From Chitinophagales bacterium (GTDB lineage Bacteria > Bacteroidota > Bacteroidia > Chitinophagales > Chitinophagaceae): 41,225 nucleotides of DNA. Positions 1 to 8,256 of the stretch are shown piece after piece. Position 1 is the stretch's first letter, and each line of letters begins with the position of its first letter. The translations under genes were made by a program, and so were the position numbers. The stretch spans positions 1 to 41,225 of the forward strand of contig JAATGQ010000070.1 in assembly GCA_015654595.1 (NCBI GenBank), given 5' to 3'. The notes beneath the pieces are model-generated. The model did not search any database, was not told the origin of the DNA, and saw only the letters and a program-made list of their open reading frames with translations.

Positions 1-249
1 AAAAAAGTCGTTTTCCAGCATGCCGGTAGGGCGGGTAAAAGCCCTTAGGCCGCTGGGACATTCCGGACAGCGAAGATTACAGGAAGTGGTCGGCTCAAAA
101 GAAAGGCTAACAGGATACCCCCATTGAACGGCCTTCCTGGTCCATTTGCTGATATAAAAACTGGAAAGAACCTTCAGGCCGTTGAGAATACGGCGGCCTG
201 TGAGTTTGGATAGGAGATTGACGGTATCGTTCCGGTTAAAATCGGGCAT
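1..249 (-). CDS. Radical SAM protein, N-terminal part (runs off the left edge)
   Basis: The minus strand is open from an ATG at 249 to the window edge, giving 83 codons without a stop. After a basic N-terminus of about 50 residues the reading is SFEPTTSCNLRCPECPSG. This contains CxxxCxxC (C57, C61, C64), the signature that binds the 4Fe-4S cluster of radical SAM enzymes, and the preceding strand matches the first beta strand of that fold. SPASM-type radical SAM proteins of Bacteroidota often begin this way, but the SPASM region and the substrate are outside the window, so the reaction cannot be named. The gene is divergent from the GH25 gene, with 45 bp between the two start codons. The fold is fairly certain; the subfamily is open. 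Confidence 0.85.
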   Translation of the reverse strand, partial: MPDFNRNDTVNLLSKLTGRRILNGLKVLSSFYISKWTRKAVQWGYPVSLSFEPTTSCNLRCPECPSGLRAFTRPTGMLENDFF

Positions 250-294
250 GGAAGTATAAAATATAAAAATACTAAATTATGTTTGTAGCGAGGT

Positions 295-1067
295 ATGACG
301 AATAAAACGAAGAAAAATACAGCCTGGAAAATCCTACTCTTGTCCATTTCTGTCGCGGTGGTCGTCATGCTCGCCTTTGTGGTTCGGGACTGGTGGCTCG
401 AAAGAAGAGCACATTTTGTCCGTTATCCCGAGTTTGGGATCGATATTCCCGTTAATTATACTATACATGGCATCGATGTGTCAAAATACCAGGACATTAT
501 CGACTGGCCTTCTGTAAAGGACATGAAAGTCGGGAATGTACGGATGAGCTTTGTTTTTGTAAAGGCAACCGAGGCCTGGGTAACGAGGACCCCTATTTCC
601 AGCGAAACTGGAAAAGGTCAAGGGATGCCGGCTTTGCCCGAGGCGCCTATCACTTCTTTCTGGCAACAAAGAATGGAAAGGCACAAGCCGAAAACTTCAT
701 CAATTCCGTCGAATTACAGCCGGGCGACCTGCCCCCGGTACTCGACATCGAGCAGACGTATGGTGTCTCCTCGGAGAAGCTTCGCGAACGGGCAAAAGAC
801 TTCCTCCAAACGGTCCAGGACTACTACCACGTCATGCCCATCATCTACACCAACGTCGACTTTTACAAGAACTATCTGAAGGACGACTTTGACGGCTATC
901 CCCTCTGGGTAGCTCACTACCTGCAAAAAGAGCGGCCCAGCATCTACCGCGAATGGGCCTTCTGGCAGCACAGCGAGGCAGGCCGCGTAAACGGGATCGT
1001 GACCCGTGTGGATTTCGACGTGTTCAATGGAGATTCGGCCGACTTCCGAAAGCTGCTGATCAACTAG
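295..1067 (+). pseudogene. GH25 lysozyme-like muramidase, single-base frameshift
   Basis: Glycoside hydrolase family 25 enzymes cleave the MurNAc-GlcNAc bond of peptidoglycan. The first frame (from 295) has a basic N-terminus, one membrane anchor at about residues 13-32, then HGIDVSKYQ and IDW, the opening of the GH25 barrel, and FVFVKATE. At 573-574 the homology moves to another frame: one G appears to be missing, since adding a G to the GG pair restores KATEGLGNEDPYFQRNW. That second frame continues to the TAG at 1065-1067 through GAYHFF, PPVLDIEQ (the catalytic Asp/Glu region), MPIIYTN and WAFWQHSEAGRV, ending in VDFDVFNG. The repaired protein would be 257 residues, a normal length. The frameshift is either a real inactivating mutation or a base-calling error. 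Without it this would be a membrane-anchored periplasmic muramidase. Confidence 0.88.
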
Positions 1068-1088
1068 TACGCCGCTCGGGCCCGTCTC

Positions 1089-1514
1089 CTAGCTGGTATG
1101 ATCCACCACGATCAGCCAGTGGCTGCCAAACTTGCGGAACAGCAGTGTATACGTCCCGCCGACATCACCGGCCTTTCTTTTTAAGAACCACTTCCCGATC
1201 ACAAAGCAATATTCCGGGGACAAACGCGTGATCCTTATATCCGAAAAGGTAAGCGTACCCATCTTTTCCGGGCCGTTGTAGACCTTTTTATAGTTGTTCA
1301 ACGCGGGCTGATAACCATAGACCGGGCCCTTCGAACCGATAAAAACAAGCGAATCGCTATTCCAATAGCCCTTCATAAACTCGTCGACGTCGCCGCGATT
1401 CCACGCAATGGCCTGGTCATTCATCGTCTTACGAATGGCTTTATCATAATCGGCCTGCGCAAAAGCGGCGCCGACAAGAAGCAGGAACAGGAAAGAAAGG
1501 AGAAGTTTTTTCAT
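1089..1514 (-). CDS. Secreted NTF2-like protein (DUF4440/SnoaL-like)
   Basis: 141 residues with a clear signal peptide (MKKLLLSFLFLLLVGAAFAQ), so the protein is exported. The mature part has the pattern of DUF4440/NTF2-like cone folds: an N-terminal helix (AIRKTMNDQAIAWNRGD), the DEFMKGYW segment, and strands ending in YTLLFRKFGSHWLIVVDHTS. Proteins of this fold bind small molecules or act as simple hydrolases or isomerases; no catalytic residues are clear enough to assign a reaction. It is the last gene of a minus-strand run, 13 bp behind the four-helix membrane protein and the sigma factor, and is probably co-transcribed with them. It converges on the GH25 gene, with 21 bp between their stop codons. 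Confidence 0.8.
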   Translation of the reverse strand: MKKLLLSFLFLLLVGAAFAQADYDKAIRKTMNDQAIAWNRGDVDEFMKGYWNSDSLVFIGSKGPVYGYQPALNNYKKVYNGPEKMGTLTFSDIRITRLSPEYCFVIGKWFLKRKAGDVGGTYTLLFRKFGSHWLIVVDHTS

Positions 1515-1527
1515 ACCAGGAAATTAC

Positions 1528-2157
1528 TTATTCCGTATTCATTTCCCATAGCATCTTCTCTAAATTTTTGATATGCTTGCCATAGAGCTTATGGATATAC
1601 CAGACATTCACATGATAGAACGCGACAGTGAGGGGGATGATGAGGAGGAGCCACACCATGGGATTATGGTACAGCGCAAAGAACTGACCTGTATGGAAAC
1701 CTTTGGAGGAATGCACCGCATTTAGCTTGTAGTCCAGTACCAGCCAGGTGAACAGGGCGGTCAGCGGCAGCATGGCCGTCCCGGCGATGAGATAGAACCG
1801 GACATACCTCTTCAGGATGGTGACCTGCCGGGCCAGGTTGGAGCGGACCTCGCAGCTGACGCAAAGCATGCTTTTCAGCAGTCTTTGTTTATAATAATAA
1901 TACACGCCAAAGAATGCGCCCAGCAGGAAAAGCAGCAGTGCGATACCCCAGAACTGGCCATGGCTGCTAAGCAGCAGAAAAAGGATGGCGGGGACATAGG
2001 TGATGATCACGATAGCCAGCTCGCGGGTCAGGTTATATTGCATCCTGGCGACGGGGCCGCGGGACTTGCGTTGCAGCAGCGCCAGCATCTCCTCTTTTCT
2101 CGTCGGAGCGGGAGTATCCTGTGTCTGCCAGATATCTTTAAGACTATCCAATTCCAT
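1528..2157 (-). CDS. Membrane protein downstream of ECF sigma factor (possible anti-sigma-like protein)
   Basis: 209 residues. The N-terminus MELDSLKDIWQ is a common opening in Bacteroidota membrane proteins encoded directly after ECF sigma factors. About four hydrophobic segments are visible, at roughly 48-63, 68-87, 120-140 and 166-184, separated by a basic cytoplasmic stretch containing CVSCEVRSNLARQ. The start codon lies 14 bp inside the end of the sigma factor gene in another frame, which implies translational coupling. An anti-sigma or sigma-regulating role is inferred from position only; no zinc-binding anti-sigma motif (HxxxCxxC) is present. Confidence 0.75.
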   Translation of the reverse strand: MELDSLKDIWQTQDTPAPTRKEEMLALLQRKSRGPVARMQYNLTRELAIVIITYVPAILFLLLSSHGQFWGIALLLFLLGAFFGVYYYYKQRLLKSMLCVSCEVRSNLARQVTILKRYVRFYLIAGTAMLPLTALFTWLVLDYKLNAVHSSKGFHTGQFFALYHNPMVWLLLIIPLTVAFYHVNVWYIHKLYGKHIKNLEKMLWEMNTE

Positions 2158-2659
2158 GCGCGGCCTCCTTTGTTAGTTTACGAAGTTTGTCTTTGACGCG
2201 GGCCATCTTTACCCGCAGGTTATTCTGCGAGATCCCAAGGATCTCTTCCATCTCCTGGTAAGGCTTGTCTTCCAGGTAAAGCATCGTCACCGCTTTTTCT
2301 ATTTCTGTCAGCTGTTCGATTGCAGTATAAAGCTGCTTCAGCTGTTCTTCCTTCTCTCCCGAATACTGAATATCCTGCAACTGGGTGGGGAGGGATTCGG
2401 CCGGGAGGGGGTTGAGCCGGCGGTTCTGCTTTCTCAAGTCGGATATGGCGGTGTTCAGCGCGATCCGATATAGCCAGGTACTGAATTTAGATTCCGCCCG
2501 AAAAGAGGGGAAGGAGCGCCAGAGCTGAATGATGATCTCCTGGAACAGGTCCTGCTGGTCCTGCCTATTCGGGCAGTAAAGCCGACAAACCTTGTGCAGG
2601 ATCCCCCGGTGTTGGTTGACCTGTCGGATAAACTCATCCTGTATGATCGGTTCCTGCAA
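2144..2659 (-). CDS. ECF-type RNA polymerase sigma factor
   Basis: 171 residues, standard for group 4 sigma-70 factors. Region 2 is at about residues 13-80, with DLFQEIIIQLW, SFRAESKFSTWLYRIALNTA and the SDLRKQNR end that contacts -10 DNA. Region 4 is at about 112-165, with LTEIEKAVTMLYLEDKPYQ and a helix-turn-helix EMEEILGISQNNLRVKMARVK. Region 3 is absent, as usual for the ECF group. The following membrane-protein gene overlaps it by 14 bp, so the pair probably responds together to an envelope or extracytoplasmic signal (inference). The gene is divergent from the ArsC-family gene, with 64 bp between start codons. Confidence 0.93.
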   Translation of the reverse strand: MQEPIIQDEFIRQVNQHRGILHKVCRLYCPNRQDQQDLFQEIIIQLWRSFPSFRAESKFSTWLYRIALNTAISDLRKQNRRLNPLPAESLPTQLQDIQYSGEKEEQLKQLYTAIEQLTEIEKAVTMLYLEDKPYQEMEEILGISQNNLRVKMARVKDKLRKLTKEAAHGIG

Positions 2660-2723
2660 GCGAACTGGTTTTAAACAATATTATGATTTGTCGCTGACGG
2701 GATGAAAATATTACATTCGCGGT

Positions 2724-3074
2724 ATGAAGAAGATTTATCATCTTTCCACCTGTTCTACCTGTCAGCGTATTCTCCAGGAAACAGGCGCGGCCAGGAAGGG
2801 AGCTGTCCTACAGGATATCAAAACAGAAAAGATCACGCCTGCTCAGCTGGACGAAATGAAGGAAAAGGCCGGCAGCTATGAGGCATTGTTTAGCCGGAGG
2901 AGCCTGAAGTATAAGTCGATGGGTCTTAAGGACCAGACCTTGACCGAAAAGGACTACCGTCGGTTGATCCTCGAAGAATATACCTTTTTGAAGCGTCCGG
3001 TTGCGATCGTTGGAGATAGCATTTTTGTGGGAAGCGAGAAAAAGACGGTGGAAGGCTTGAAAGCTGCGCTTTAG
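2724..3074 (+). CDS. ArsC family (arsenate reductase-like / Spx-type) protein
   Basis: 116 residues with the thioredoxin-like ArsC family pattern: strand KKIYHLST followed by C10-S-T-C13, the usual active-site loop, and the downstream FLKRPVAIVGD segment with the conserved Arg-Pro that shapes the active site. Family members either reduce arsenate through glutathione or glutaredoxin or act as Spx/YffB-like redox proteins. The CSTC pair resembles the YffB/Spx-like branch at least as much as true arsenate reductase, and no ars genes are nearby, so arsenate reduction should not be assumed. It stands alone on the plus strand and converges with the transposase-like gene, with 62 bp between stop codons. 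Confidence 0.85.
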   Translation: MKKIYHLSTCSTCQRILQETGAARKGAVLQDIKTEKITPAQLDEMKEKAGSYEALFSRRSLKYKSMGLKDQTLTEKDYRRLILEEYTFLKRPVAIVGDSIFVGSEKKTVEGLKAAL

Positions 3075-3136
3075 GCGAGGGCCGACGTCTTTGGGCCGCC
3101 GGTCGAAAGTCGATGCGGGCCGGGAAACCCGATCTC

Positions 3137-3733
3137 CTAATTGACCGACAGTTTTCTTATTCCAAAAATTCCCTGCTGCTGGACGACCCGGACCTGCACA
3201 AGTCCTTTCATTCCTGCATAATCCCGCGCTGAGCTGTAAATATAGTTTTCGGGATGCTCCACGATACGATCCCTTACCGGGTTCTCGTGGATATGATTGA
3301 TCTGATCGAGCAGGGTCTTTGGATAGGCACAATCGACACGCAGCGGGCTGCTGCAATTCTGCCAGAGATGGAATTTTTCCATGCGGCCGAAGCTGTTGGC
3401 GAATGCCTCAAAGCGTTCCATCATCCAATCCTTACGCATGTCTGCCTCGGTCTCCACCGCCTTCAGCACTACCGGGGTGGTGAACTTCTTAAAATCCCTT
3501 TCAAAATAGGCGGGCGCGGTCCCGTCCTTCGCCCGGACAACGAGATGAAGATGACTGCTCATCAGACACCAGGAGTAAATACTAAGGCCATGGGCTGCGA
3601 CAAAAAAATTCAGCGCTTCGACGATTACCTGTTTGTAAGCTGGTCGGACAAATACATCGATCTTGTCGACAGTATTCAAGGTTAAAAGATAACAAGCATC
3701 CTGCGGCATGATCGGCTTTTCATTCGACGGCAT
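3137..3733 (-). CDS. REP-associated tyrosine transposase-like protein (Y1/HUH family), HUH intact
   Basis: The frame is open from 3766, but the ATG at 3733 (MPSNEKPIM) fits the family start better, giving 198 residues. Early strands (CYLLTLNTVDKIDVF) are followed by MSSHLHLVV, the His-hydrophobic-His (HUH) metal site of Y1 transposases. The C-terminal half has ENPVRDRIVEHPENYIYSSARDYAG, the hallmark tail of Bacteroidota REP-associated transposases (RAYTs). I cannot say confidently which residue is the nucleophilic tyrosine. RAYTs cut single-stranded DNA at REP palindromes and are usually single-copy, domesticated genes. A second, degenerate relative lies just upstream on the same strand. Confidence 0.85.
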   Translation of the reverse strand: MPSNEKPIMPQDACYLLTLNTVDKIDVFVRPAYKQVIVEALNFFVAAHGLSIYSWCLMSSHLHLVVRAKDGTAPAYFERDFKKFTTPVVLKAVETEADMRKDWMMERFEAFANSFGRMEKFHLWQNCSSPLRVDCAYPKTLLDQINHIHENPVRDRIVEHPENYIYSSARDYAGMKGLVQVRVVQQQGIFGIRKLSVN

Positions 3734-3846
3734 ATCAAATAATTTGGGTGACGAAACAAATAGCAAATAAACAGGTAAGGGGCGGGATGTAATTAAAGTT
3801 ACAAAAATCCTGCACCTTAAGCTTAATGCTACCCGGGTTTATTTGA

Positions 3847-4404
3847 TCAACCGTCGTTGGAAACGCCTGCCGGCACGGCCAGTTTAACTTTTTGTTGTGG
3901 ATACGCGCTGCAATAGACATAGTGTTCCGGACTATCCACCCACTTTGCCTTCGTCAACTCGTCGATAGGGGTCGGGATAGGCTTCTCCTTCTTGAGCGCT
4001 TTTTCGATATCGACAGGCTGATTGCCGAACTGCCAGAAATGGTGTTCCGAATCGTGCTGATACCGGTTGGCAAAAAAATGGAAGAGTCGCATGAGCCACT
4101 CCTTGCGGCTCTCTTCCGGGTGTTCGGAAATGGCCCGCAGGATCTGCTTGGCGGAGTAACTTTTGAGGTCTCGAAGTACCTTTGGCAAGTTGGCCTTTCC
4201 CTGCTCGACGTCTGCGATCATGTACAGCTGGCTTGGCAGAATGGCATATTCGTATACCCGTAATCGTTTGTTATCTATACAGTAGTTAAGGTTCTCTACT
4301 AATAGATCACAGTATTCATAGCGGGTAAAGACATCGATCCCGCCTACTACGGTTAGGGTTACAAAATACAATCCCTTAGGCTGCATCTTGTAAAGTTCGG
4401 TCAT
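3847..4404 (-). CDS. RAYT-like paralogue with degenerate HUH motif
   Basis: 185 residues from the ATG at 4404; an upstream in-frame ATG at 4437 would add 11 residues. The layout follows its neighbour: GLYFVTLTVVGGIDVFTRYEY at the N-terminus, then RDLKSYSAKQILRAI, HPEESRKEWLMRLFHF, HHFWQFGNQPVDIE and a tail DSPEHYVYCSA. At the HUH position, however, the reading is LPSQLYMIADV: both histidines are replaced (Gln and Tyr), so metal-dependent nicking is unlikely. The reading frame is long and intact, which argues against recent random decay and for retention as a DNA-binding or regulatory protein (inference). A sequence TATCTTTT lies 5 nt upstream of the ATG and could be a -7 box of a transcript with almost no leader; this is weak evidence. 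Confidence 0.75.
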   Translation of the reverse strand: MTELYKMQPKGLYFVTLTVVGGIDVFTRYEYCDLLVENLNYCIDNKRLRVYEYAILPSQLYMIADVEQGKANLPKVLRDLKSYSAKQILRAISEHPEESRKEWLMRLFHFFANRYQHDSEHHFWQFGNQPVDIEKALKKEKPIPTPIDELTKAKWVDSPEHYVYCSAYPQQKVKLAVPAGVSNDG

Positions 4405-4516
4405 GCGTAAAAGATACCAAACTTTTGTGAAAACCAATAATGACGGGCGGTTTGACTTGTAGTCAACAAGGTTTTTTTTCGCAGAGACCTTCCCAAACGC
4501 CTTTCTTTTTCCGTTG

Positions 4517-4593
4517 CACGGAATGCTTCCAAAAGGGGGATCGCATTAAGCAAGATGCCTGCAACAGCATTGCAGGCATCTGATCATTCCGTG
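4517..4593. repeat. Nested palindrome between uvrD and the RAYT-like genes
   Basis: An outer 9-bp inverted repeat (CACGGAATG at 4517-4525 and CATTCCGTG at 4585-4593) encloses a perfect 11-bp hairpin (GATGCCTGCAA at 4554-4564, five-base loop, TTGCAGGCATC at 4570-4580). The hairpin is about 40 bp after the uvrD stop codon and could terminate uvrD transcription, but it lacks a good T-run on the minus strand. REP palindromes are the known substrates of RAYT proteins, so a REP-like role is also possible (inference). No second copy was recognised by eye in this window. Confidence 0.6.
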
Positions 4594-4617
4594 TCCGGAG
4601 GAGAGGGCCGGAATATT

Positions 4618-6975
4618 TTATTGAATGATGCGCAGCTTTGCAAAGTTGAGCATGATCTTTTTCTCTCCGTTGTATTGGAACTTAACCGTCGCGATGGGGT
4701 TATGCTGTGATCCTTCCAGTGAAACGACCTCGCCAAACCCAAATTTCTGGTGTTCCACTTTCTGACCTATCTGCAGCGAAGAGGTATCGCTTGCAACAAA
4801 ATCAGCGCTTGGGGTGTGCTCGATCGTCTTCATATAGGGCTTGGCCGGCGGAGCATAAGATGGCTTTGTCTCTTTCCTGGCAGGAGGCGGCCCGTATTTC
4901 TTCTCGGCCTGGGCGGCGCTGCTGGTGTTATAGCTTCCTCCGCCATGCATCCGGTCGTAGGCCGATCCGGAAGAACCGGCGAAACCCTGGTTACGGGGAC
5001 CGCCGCCGGCAAAGCTGCGGTCAAGATAGTCGGATGGGATCTCGTCGATAAACCGGCTGGGTTCATTCTGAACCAGGTTGCCAAACCGGTAGCGTGTATT
5101 GGCATACGTGATCCAGAGCTTTTGCTTGGCCCGGGTGATCACTACATAAAAAAGGCGTCTTTCTTCTTCCAGCTCTTCCCGCGTGTTGATGGACATCGCG
5201 TTGGGGAAAAGGTTTTCTTCCAGGCCAACGGCAAATACGCAGGTAAATTCGAGCCCTTTTGCGGCGTGGATACTCATCAGCTTGACAGTATCGGCATTGG
5301 GATCCTTTTCATCGGCGTCTGTCAGCAGCGTAATCTGCTGCAGATAGTTGCCAAGCCCCTTGAGTTCGGGTTCCAGGACGCCGTCTTCGTCGGGTCTTTC
5401 GGTAAACTCCTTGATGGAGTTCAACAATTCCTGTACGTTCTCGTAGCGGGCGAGACCTTCGGTGGTCTTATCGTTAAAAAGTTCTTTTACAAGGTTGGTT
5501 TGCTTACCGACGTGGGCGGCCACATCATAAGCGTTGTTCTTCTCCAGCATGCTGGAAAAGCTCTGGATCATCACCACGAAGTTTTCGAGCGATTCGAGGG
5601 TGCCGGCTTTGAAACCGAACTCTCTGGCCCGTTGGATAACCTCCCAGAGCGAAATATTATTTTCGTTGGCGGCGAGGACGGCTCTGTCGATGGTGGTTTT
5701 ACCGATGCCGCGGGCGGGATAATTGATGATCCGTTTCAGCGCCTCTTCGTCCTTTGGGTTTACGATTATGCGCAGATAGGCGACAAAGTCTTTAATTTCC
5801 TTACGGGAATAGAAGCTGGTGCCCCCAAACATGGTGTAAGGGATGGCCATCCGGCGGAGGCTTTCTTCAAAGGCGCGGCTTTGAGCGTTGGTCCGGTAGA
5901 GGATCGCAAAGTCGCGGTTGTTGTAATGATTCCGAAGGCGCTGTTCCTGTATGGTATCCGCGACAAATTTCCCTTCTTCGTTGTCCGTCATTGTCCGGAC
6001 CAGGCGGATATTCTCTCCAGCCGTATTATCGGTCCAAAGATCCTTTTGGATCTGGCCCTTGTTATTCTTGATAACGTGGTTGGCCACGTTGAGGATGCTT
6101 TGCGTACTCCGGTAGTTCTGTTCCAGCTTCACTATCTTTACGTCGTCATAGTCCTTTTGGAACTGAAGGATGTTTTCGATCGTCGCACCGCGGAAGCTAT
6201 AGATACTCTGTGCGTCATCACCCACGACACAGACGTTTTCGAAGGCTGCCCCCAGCAACTTTATGATCTCGTACTGGGCCGGGTTGGTATCCTGGTACTC
6301 ATCGATCATAATATACCTGAACTTGTGCTGGAACTTGTGAAGGCTTTCCGGGAAGTTCTTCAGCAGTTCGTACATTTTGATCAGCAGATCGTCAAAGTCC
6401 ATGGCGCCGTTCTTAAAACAACGGGCTGCATAAGCCGCATATATCTGCGCGATGGCCGGACGGTTGCCGCGTACGTCTTCCTGCTGGAGAGCGTAGTCGT
6501 TGGCGTATTCGGTTGGCCCGACAAGCGCGTTCTTTGCCGAGGATATCCGGTTGTAGACGGCGTTGGGCTTGTAGAGTTTGTCGTCGAGGTTCAGTTCGTT
6601 GATCACGGTCTTCAGCACGCTTTTGGCGTCGTCCGTGTCATAGATCGTAAAATTGCTGGAATAACCCAGGTTATGGGCTTCGCCGCGTAAAACCCTTGCG
6701 AATACGCTGTGGAAGGTCCCGATATACAGGTTCCGGGCCTGGCTGTTACCCAGGATCTTTTCCACACGCTCTTTCATTTCCTTTGCCGCCTTATTGGTAA
6801 AGGTCAGCGCCAGGATGTTCCAGGCTTCTACACCCTGGGCAAGCAAATGTGCAATACGGGTGGTCAGCACCTTCGTTTTACCGCTGCCGGCGCCCGCTAC
6901 GATCATGATAGGGCCGTCCTTATGCAGGACAGCTTCCTTCTGCCGGTCATTCAATTCACTGATATAGTCTCGCAT
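4618..6975 (-). CDS. uvrD: UvrD/PcrA-type ATP-dependent DNA helicase
   Basis: 785 residues, full length for a UvrD/PcrA superfamily 1A 3'-5' helicase. Motifs run in order: Q-motif LNDRQKEAV, Walker A GAGSGKT (residues 28-34), motif Ia LALTFTNKAA, Walker B/motif II DEYQDTN, motif III VCVVGDDAQSIYSFRGA, motif IV LEQNYRS, motif V VKLMSIHAAKGLEF, and motif VI ERRLFYVVITRAK. The C-terminus carries a flexible Gly/Ser/Pro-rich linker followed by a small module (GQKVEHQKFGFGEVVSLEG) typical of PcrA C-termini that contact RNA polymerase in related enzymes. The enzyme unwinds DNA in excision and mismatch repair and clears RecA filaments. It is divergent from the M48 protease gene, with a gap of about 100 bp. 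uvrD and pcrA are not separable in this phylum by sequence alone. Confidence 0.97.
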   Translation of the reverse strand: MRDYISELNDRQKEAVLHKDGPIMIVAGAGSGKTKVLTTRIAHLLAQGVEAWNILALTFTNKAAKEMKERVEKILGNSQARNLYIGTFHSVFARVLRGEAHNLGYSSNFTIYDTDDAKSVLKTVINELNLDDKLYKPNAVYNRISSAKNALVGPTEYANDYALQQEDVRGNRPAIAQIYAAYAARCFKNGAMDFDDLLIKMYELLKNFPESLHKFQHKFRYIMIDEYQDTNPAQYEIIKLLGAAFENVCVVGDDAQSIYSFRGATIENILQFQKDYDDVKIVKLEQNYRSTQSILNVANHVIKNNKGQIQKDLWTDNTAGENIRLVRTMTDNEEGKFVADTIQEQRLRNHYNNRDFAILYRTNAQSRAFEESLRRMAIPYTMFGGTSFYSRKEIKDFVAYLRIIVNPKDEEALKRIINYPARGIGKTTIDRAVLAANENNISLWEVIQRAREFGFKAGTLESLENFVVMIQSFSSMLEKNNAYDVAAHVGKQTNLVKELFNDKTTEGLARYENVQELLNSIKEFTERPDEDGVLEPELKGLGNYLQQITLLTDADEKDPNADTVKLMSIHAAKGLEFTCVFAVGLEENLFPNAMSINTREELEEERRLFYVVITRAKQKLWITYANTRYRFGNLVQNEPSRFIDEIPSDYLDRSFAGGGPRNQGFAGSSGSAYDRMHGGGSYNTSSAAQAEKKYGPPPARKETKPSYAPPAKPYMKTIEHTPSADFVASDTSSLQIGQKVEHQKFGFGEVVSLEGSQHNPIATVKFQYNGEKKIMLNFAKLRIIQ

Positions 6976-7072
6976 GTCGCGAAGGTACTTAAATCCCCCA
7001 AGTTTTGAACGGCGGAATTCCCTGGCGGCAGGTTTAGGACAGCAGGATTTTTTCTGTAGATTTACCCTATCT

Positions 7073-8242
7073 ATGTTACCCGATGCGCTCCCTTATCATC
7101 TGAAAGTCAGCAGTCATTTCAAGCAGCAAAGCTCTATCTGGGCCTTTTTCGCTGCTGCCCGTACCCGCGAAGAGCAGCTCGCCGAATTCAGGACGGACCT
7201 GTTAAAAAATACCTATCAATTCCGGCGGGAATCCGACCCGGCCCTCTACGAAAGGATCGAGCGGGTAAAAGAAAAAATGGACCTTGGCGGACTGGACGTC
7301 ATCGCCTACCAGGCCCAAAGCGGAAACGACACCCAGCTGAACGCCGGTATCGTCTATTTCCACCCGGAAGCTCATCTCGTTTTCAGCGGTCCCATCCTGG
7401 AGCGGCTGAATGAGACCGAATTGACGGCCGTGATCGCGCATGAACTCTCCCACGTTCGGTTTTATACCCTGATGGCGGGAGAACTGGAAATTGCCGACCG
7501 CATCATCACCGCCGTCGCCAACAACCACAACAGTCCCGACTGTTACTATGAAACAGCAAGGCTGTTCAAACTTTATATGGAGATCTTCTGCGACCGGGGC
7601 GCTTATGCCGTCCTGGGTGAAGCCGCTCCTGTAGTCAGCAGCCTGGTAAAGATCGCCACTGGCCTACCCGGGGTAAATGTGGAAAGCTATGAGCAGCAGG
7701 CAGAAGACATTTTTTCGGCAGAGCCCGGCGCCCAGTCGGAAGGCCCTACCCATCCCGAGAATTTTATCCGGACCAGGGCCTTGCGTCTCTGGCGTGAAGA
7801 CGCGGCAACAGCCGACGAAAAGATTGCCCGGATGATCGAAGGGAGACCCGACCTCGACCACCTGGATCTGTTCTTCCAACGCGAACTGAACGACCTGACG
7901 AAATTGTTTCTACAGGGATACCTGAAACCTGCCTGGTTTCGGACGACACTTGTAACAGGACTCGCGCGGCAATATTTTGCCAATCTGCAGTTAAAGGAAG
8001 AGGAAGAGATGGAAGACGGCCTTTCGGACGCCAATAAAGACCGCCTCGTCTCGGTCATCGGCGCAGCCCACCCCAGCATCAGGGAATATTTTTCTTATGT
8101 CCTGCTGGACTTCGTCCTCGCCGACCCGGAGCTGGAGGACATGCCCGCCAGCCGGGCGCTGGAGTTTGCCTCCGAAATGCAGCTGACCGCGACCTATGAA
8201 CCCATTTATCGAAAAGAACTAGAGCATAGCAAACGGCATTAA
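7073..8242 (+). CDS. M48-family zinc metalloprotease, soluble form
   Basis: The frame is open from 6974, but that start would overlap the uvrD start; the ATG at 7073 (MLPDALPYHLKVSSHF) is preferred, giving 389 residues. The zinc site is clear: H123-E-L-S-H127 in AVIAHELSHVRFY, with E170 in EIFCD as the third ligand, matching the M48 ExxxD arrangement. A GIVYFHPEAHLVFSGPIL segment precedes the HExxH helix, as in M48 proteases. No transmembrane segment or signal peptide is visible, unlike HtpX or Ste24, so it should be cytoplasmic. Its stop is 14 bp before the start of the 2011-residue helicase protein, so the two are almost certainly one operon. The substrate is unknown; the neighbour or a partner of it is a reasonable candidate (inference). 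A TAGATTTA sequence at about 7057 could be a -7 box. Confidence 0.87.
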   Translation: MLPDALPYHLKVSSHFKQQSSIWAFFAAARTREEQLAEFRTDLLKNTYQFRRESDPALYERIERVKEKMDLGGLDVIAYQAQSGNDTQLNAGIVYFHPEAHLVFSGPILERLNETELTAVIAHELSHVRFYTLMAGELEIADRIITAVANNHNSPDCYYETARLFKLYMEIFCDRGAYAVLGEAAPVVSSLVKIATGLPGVNVESYEQQAEDIFSAEPGAQSEGPTHPENFIRTRALRLWREDAATADEKIARMIEGRPDLDHLDLFFQRELNDLTKLFLQGYLKPAWFRTTLVTGLARQYFANLQLKEEEEMEDGLSDANKDRLVSVIGAAHPSIREYFSYVLLDFVLADPELEDMPASRALEFASEMQLTATYEPIYRKELEHSKRH

Positions 8243-8256
8243 TCCGCATCCCCCTT

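Noticed and set aside
573..580. Programmed ribosomal frameshift in the GH25 gene
   Set aside because: No slippery heptamer or stimulatory structure is visible; a missing G explains the shift more simply.
2724..3074. Arsenate reductase naming (arsC)
   Set aside because: The family includes Spx/YffB-like proteins with the same CxxC and RP motifs, and there is no ars operon, so a gene symbol is not justified.
4750..6690. Long plus-strand ORF of 646 codons
   Set aside because: It lies wholly antisense to the well-conserved uvrD helicase gene and shows no family features.
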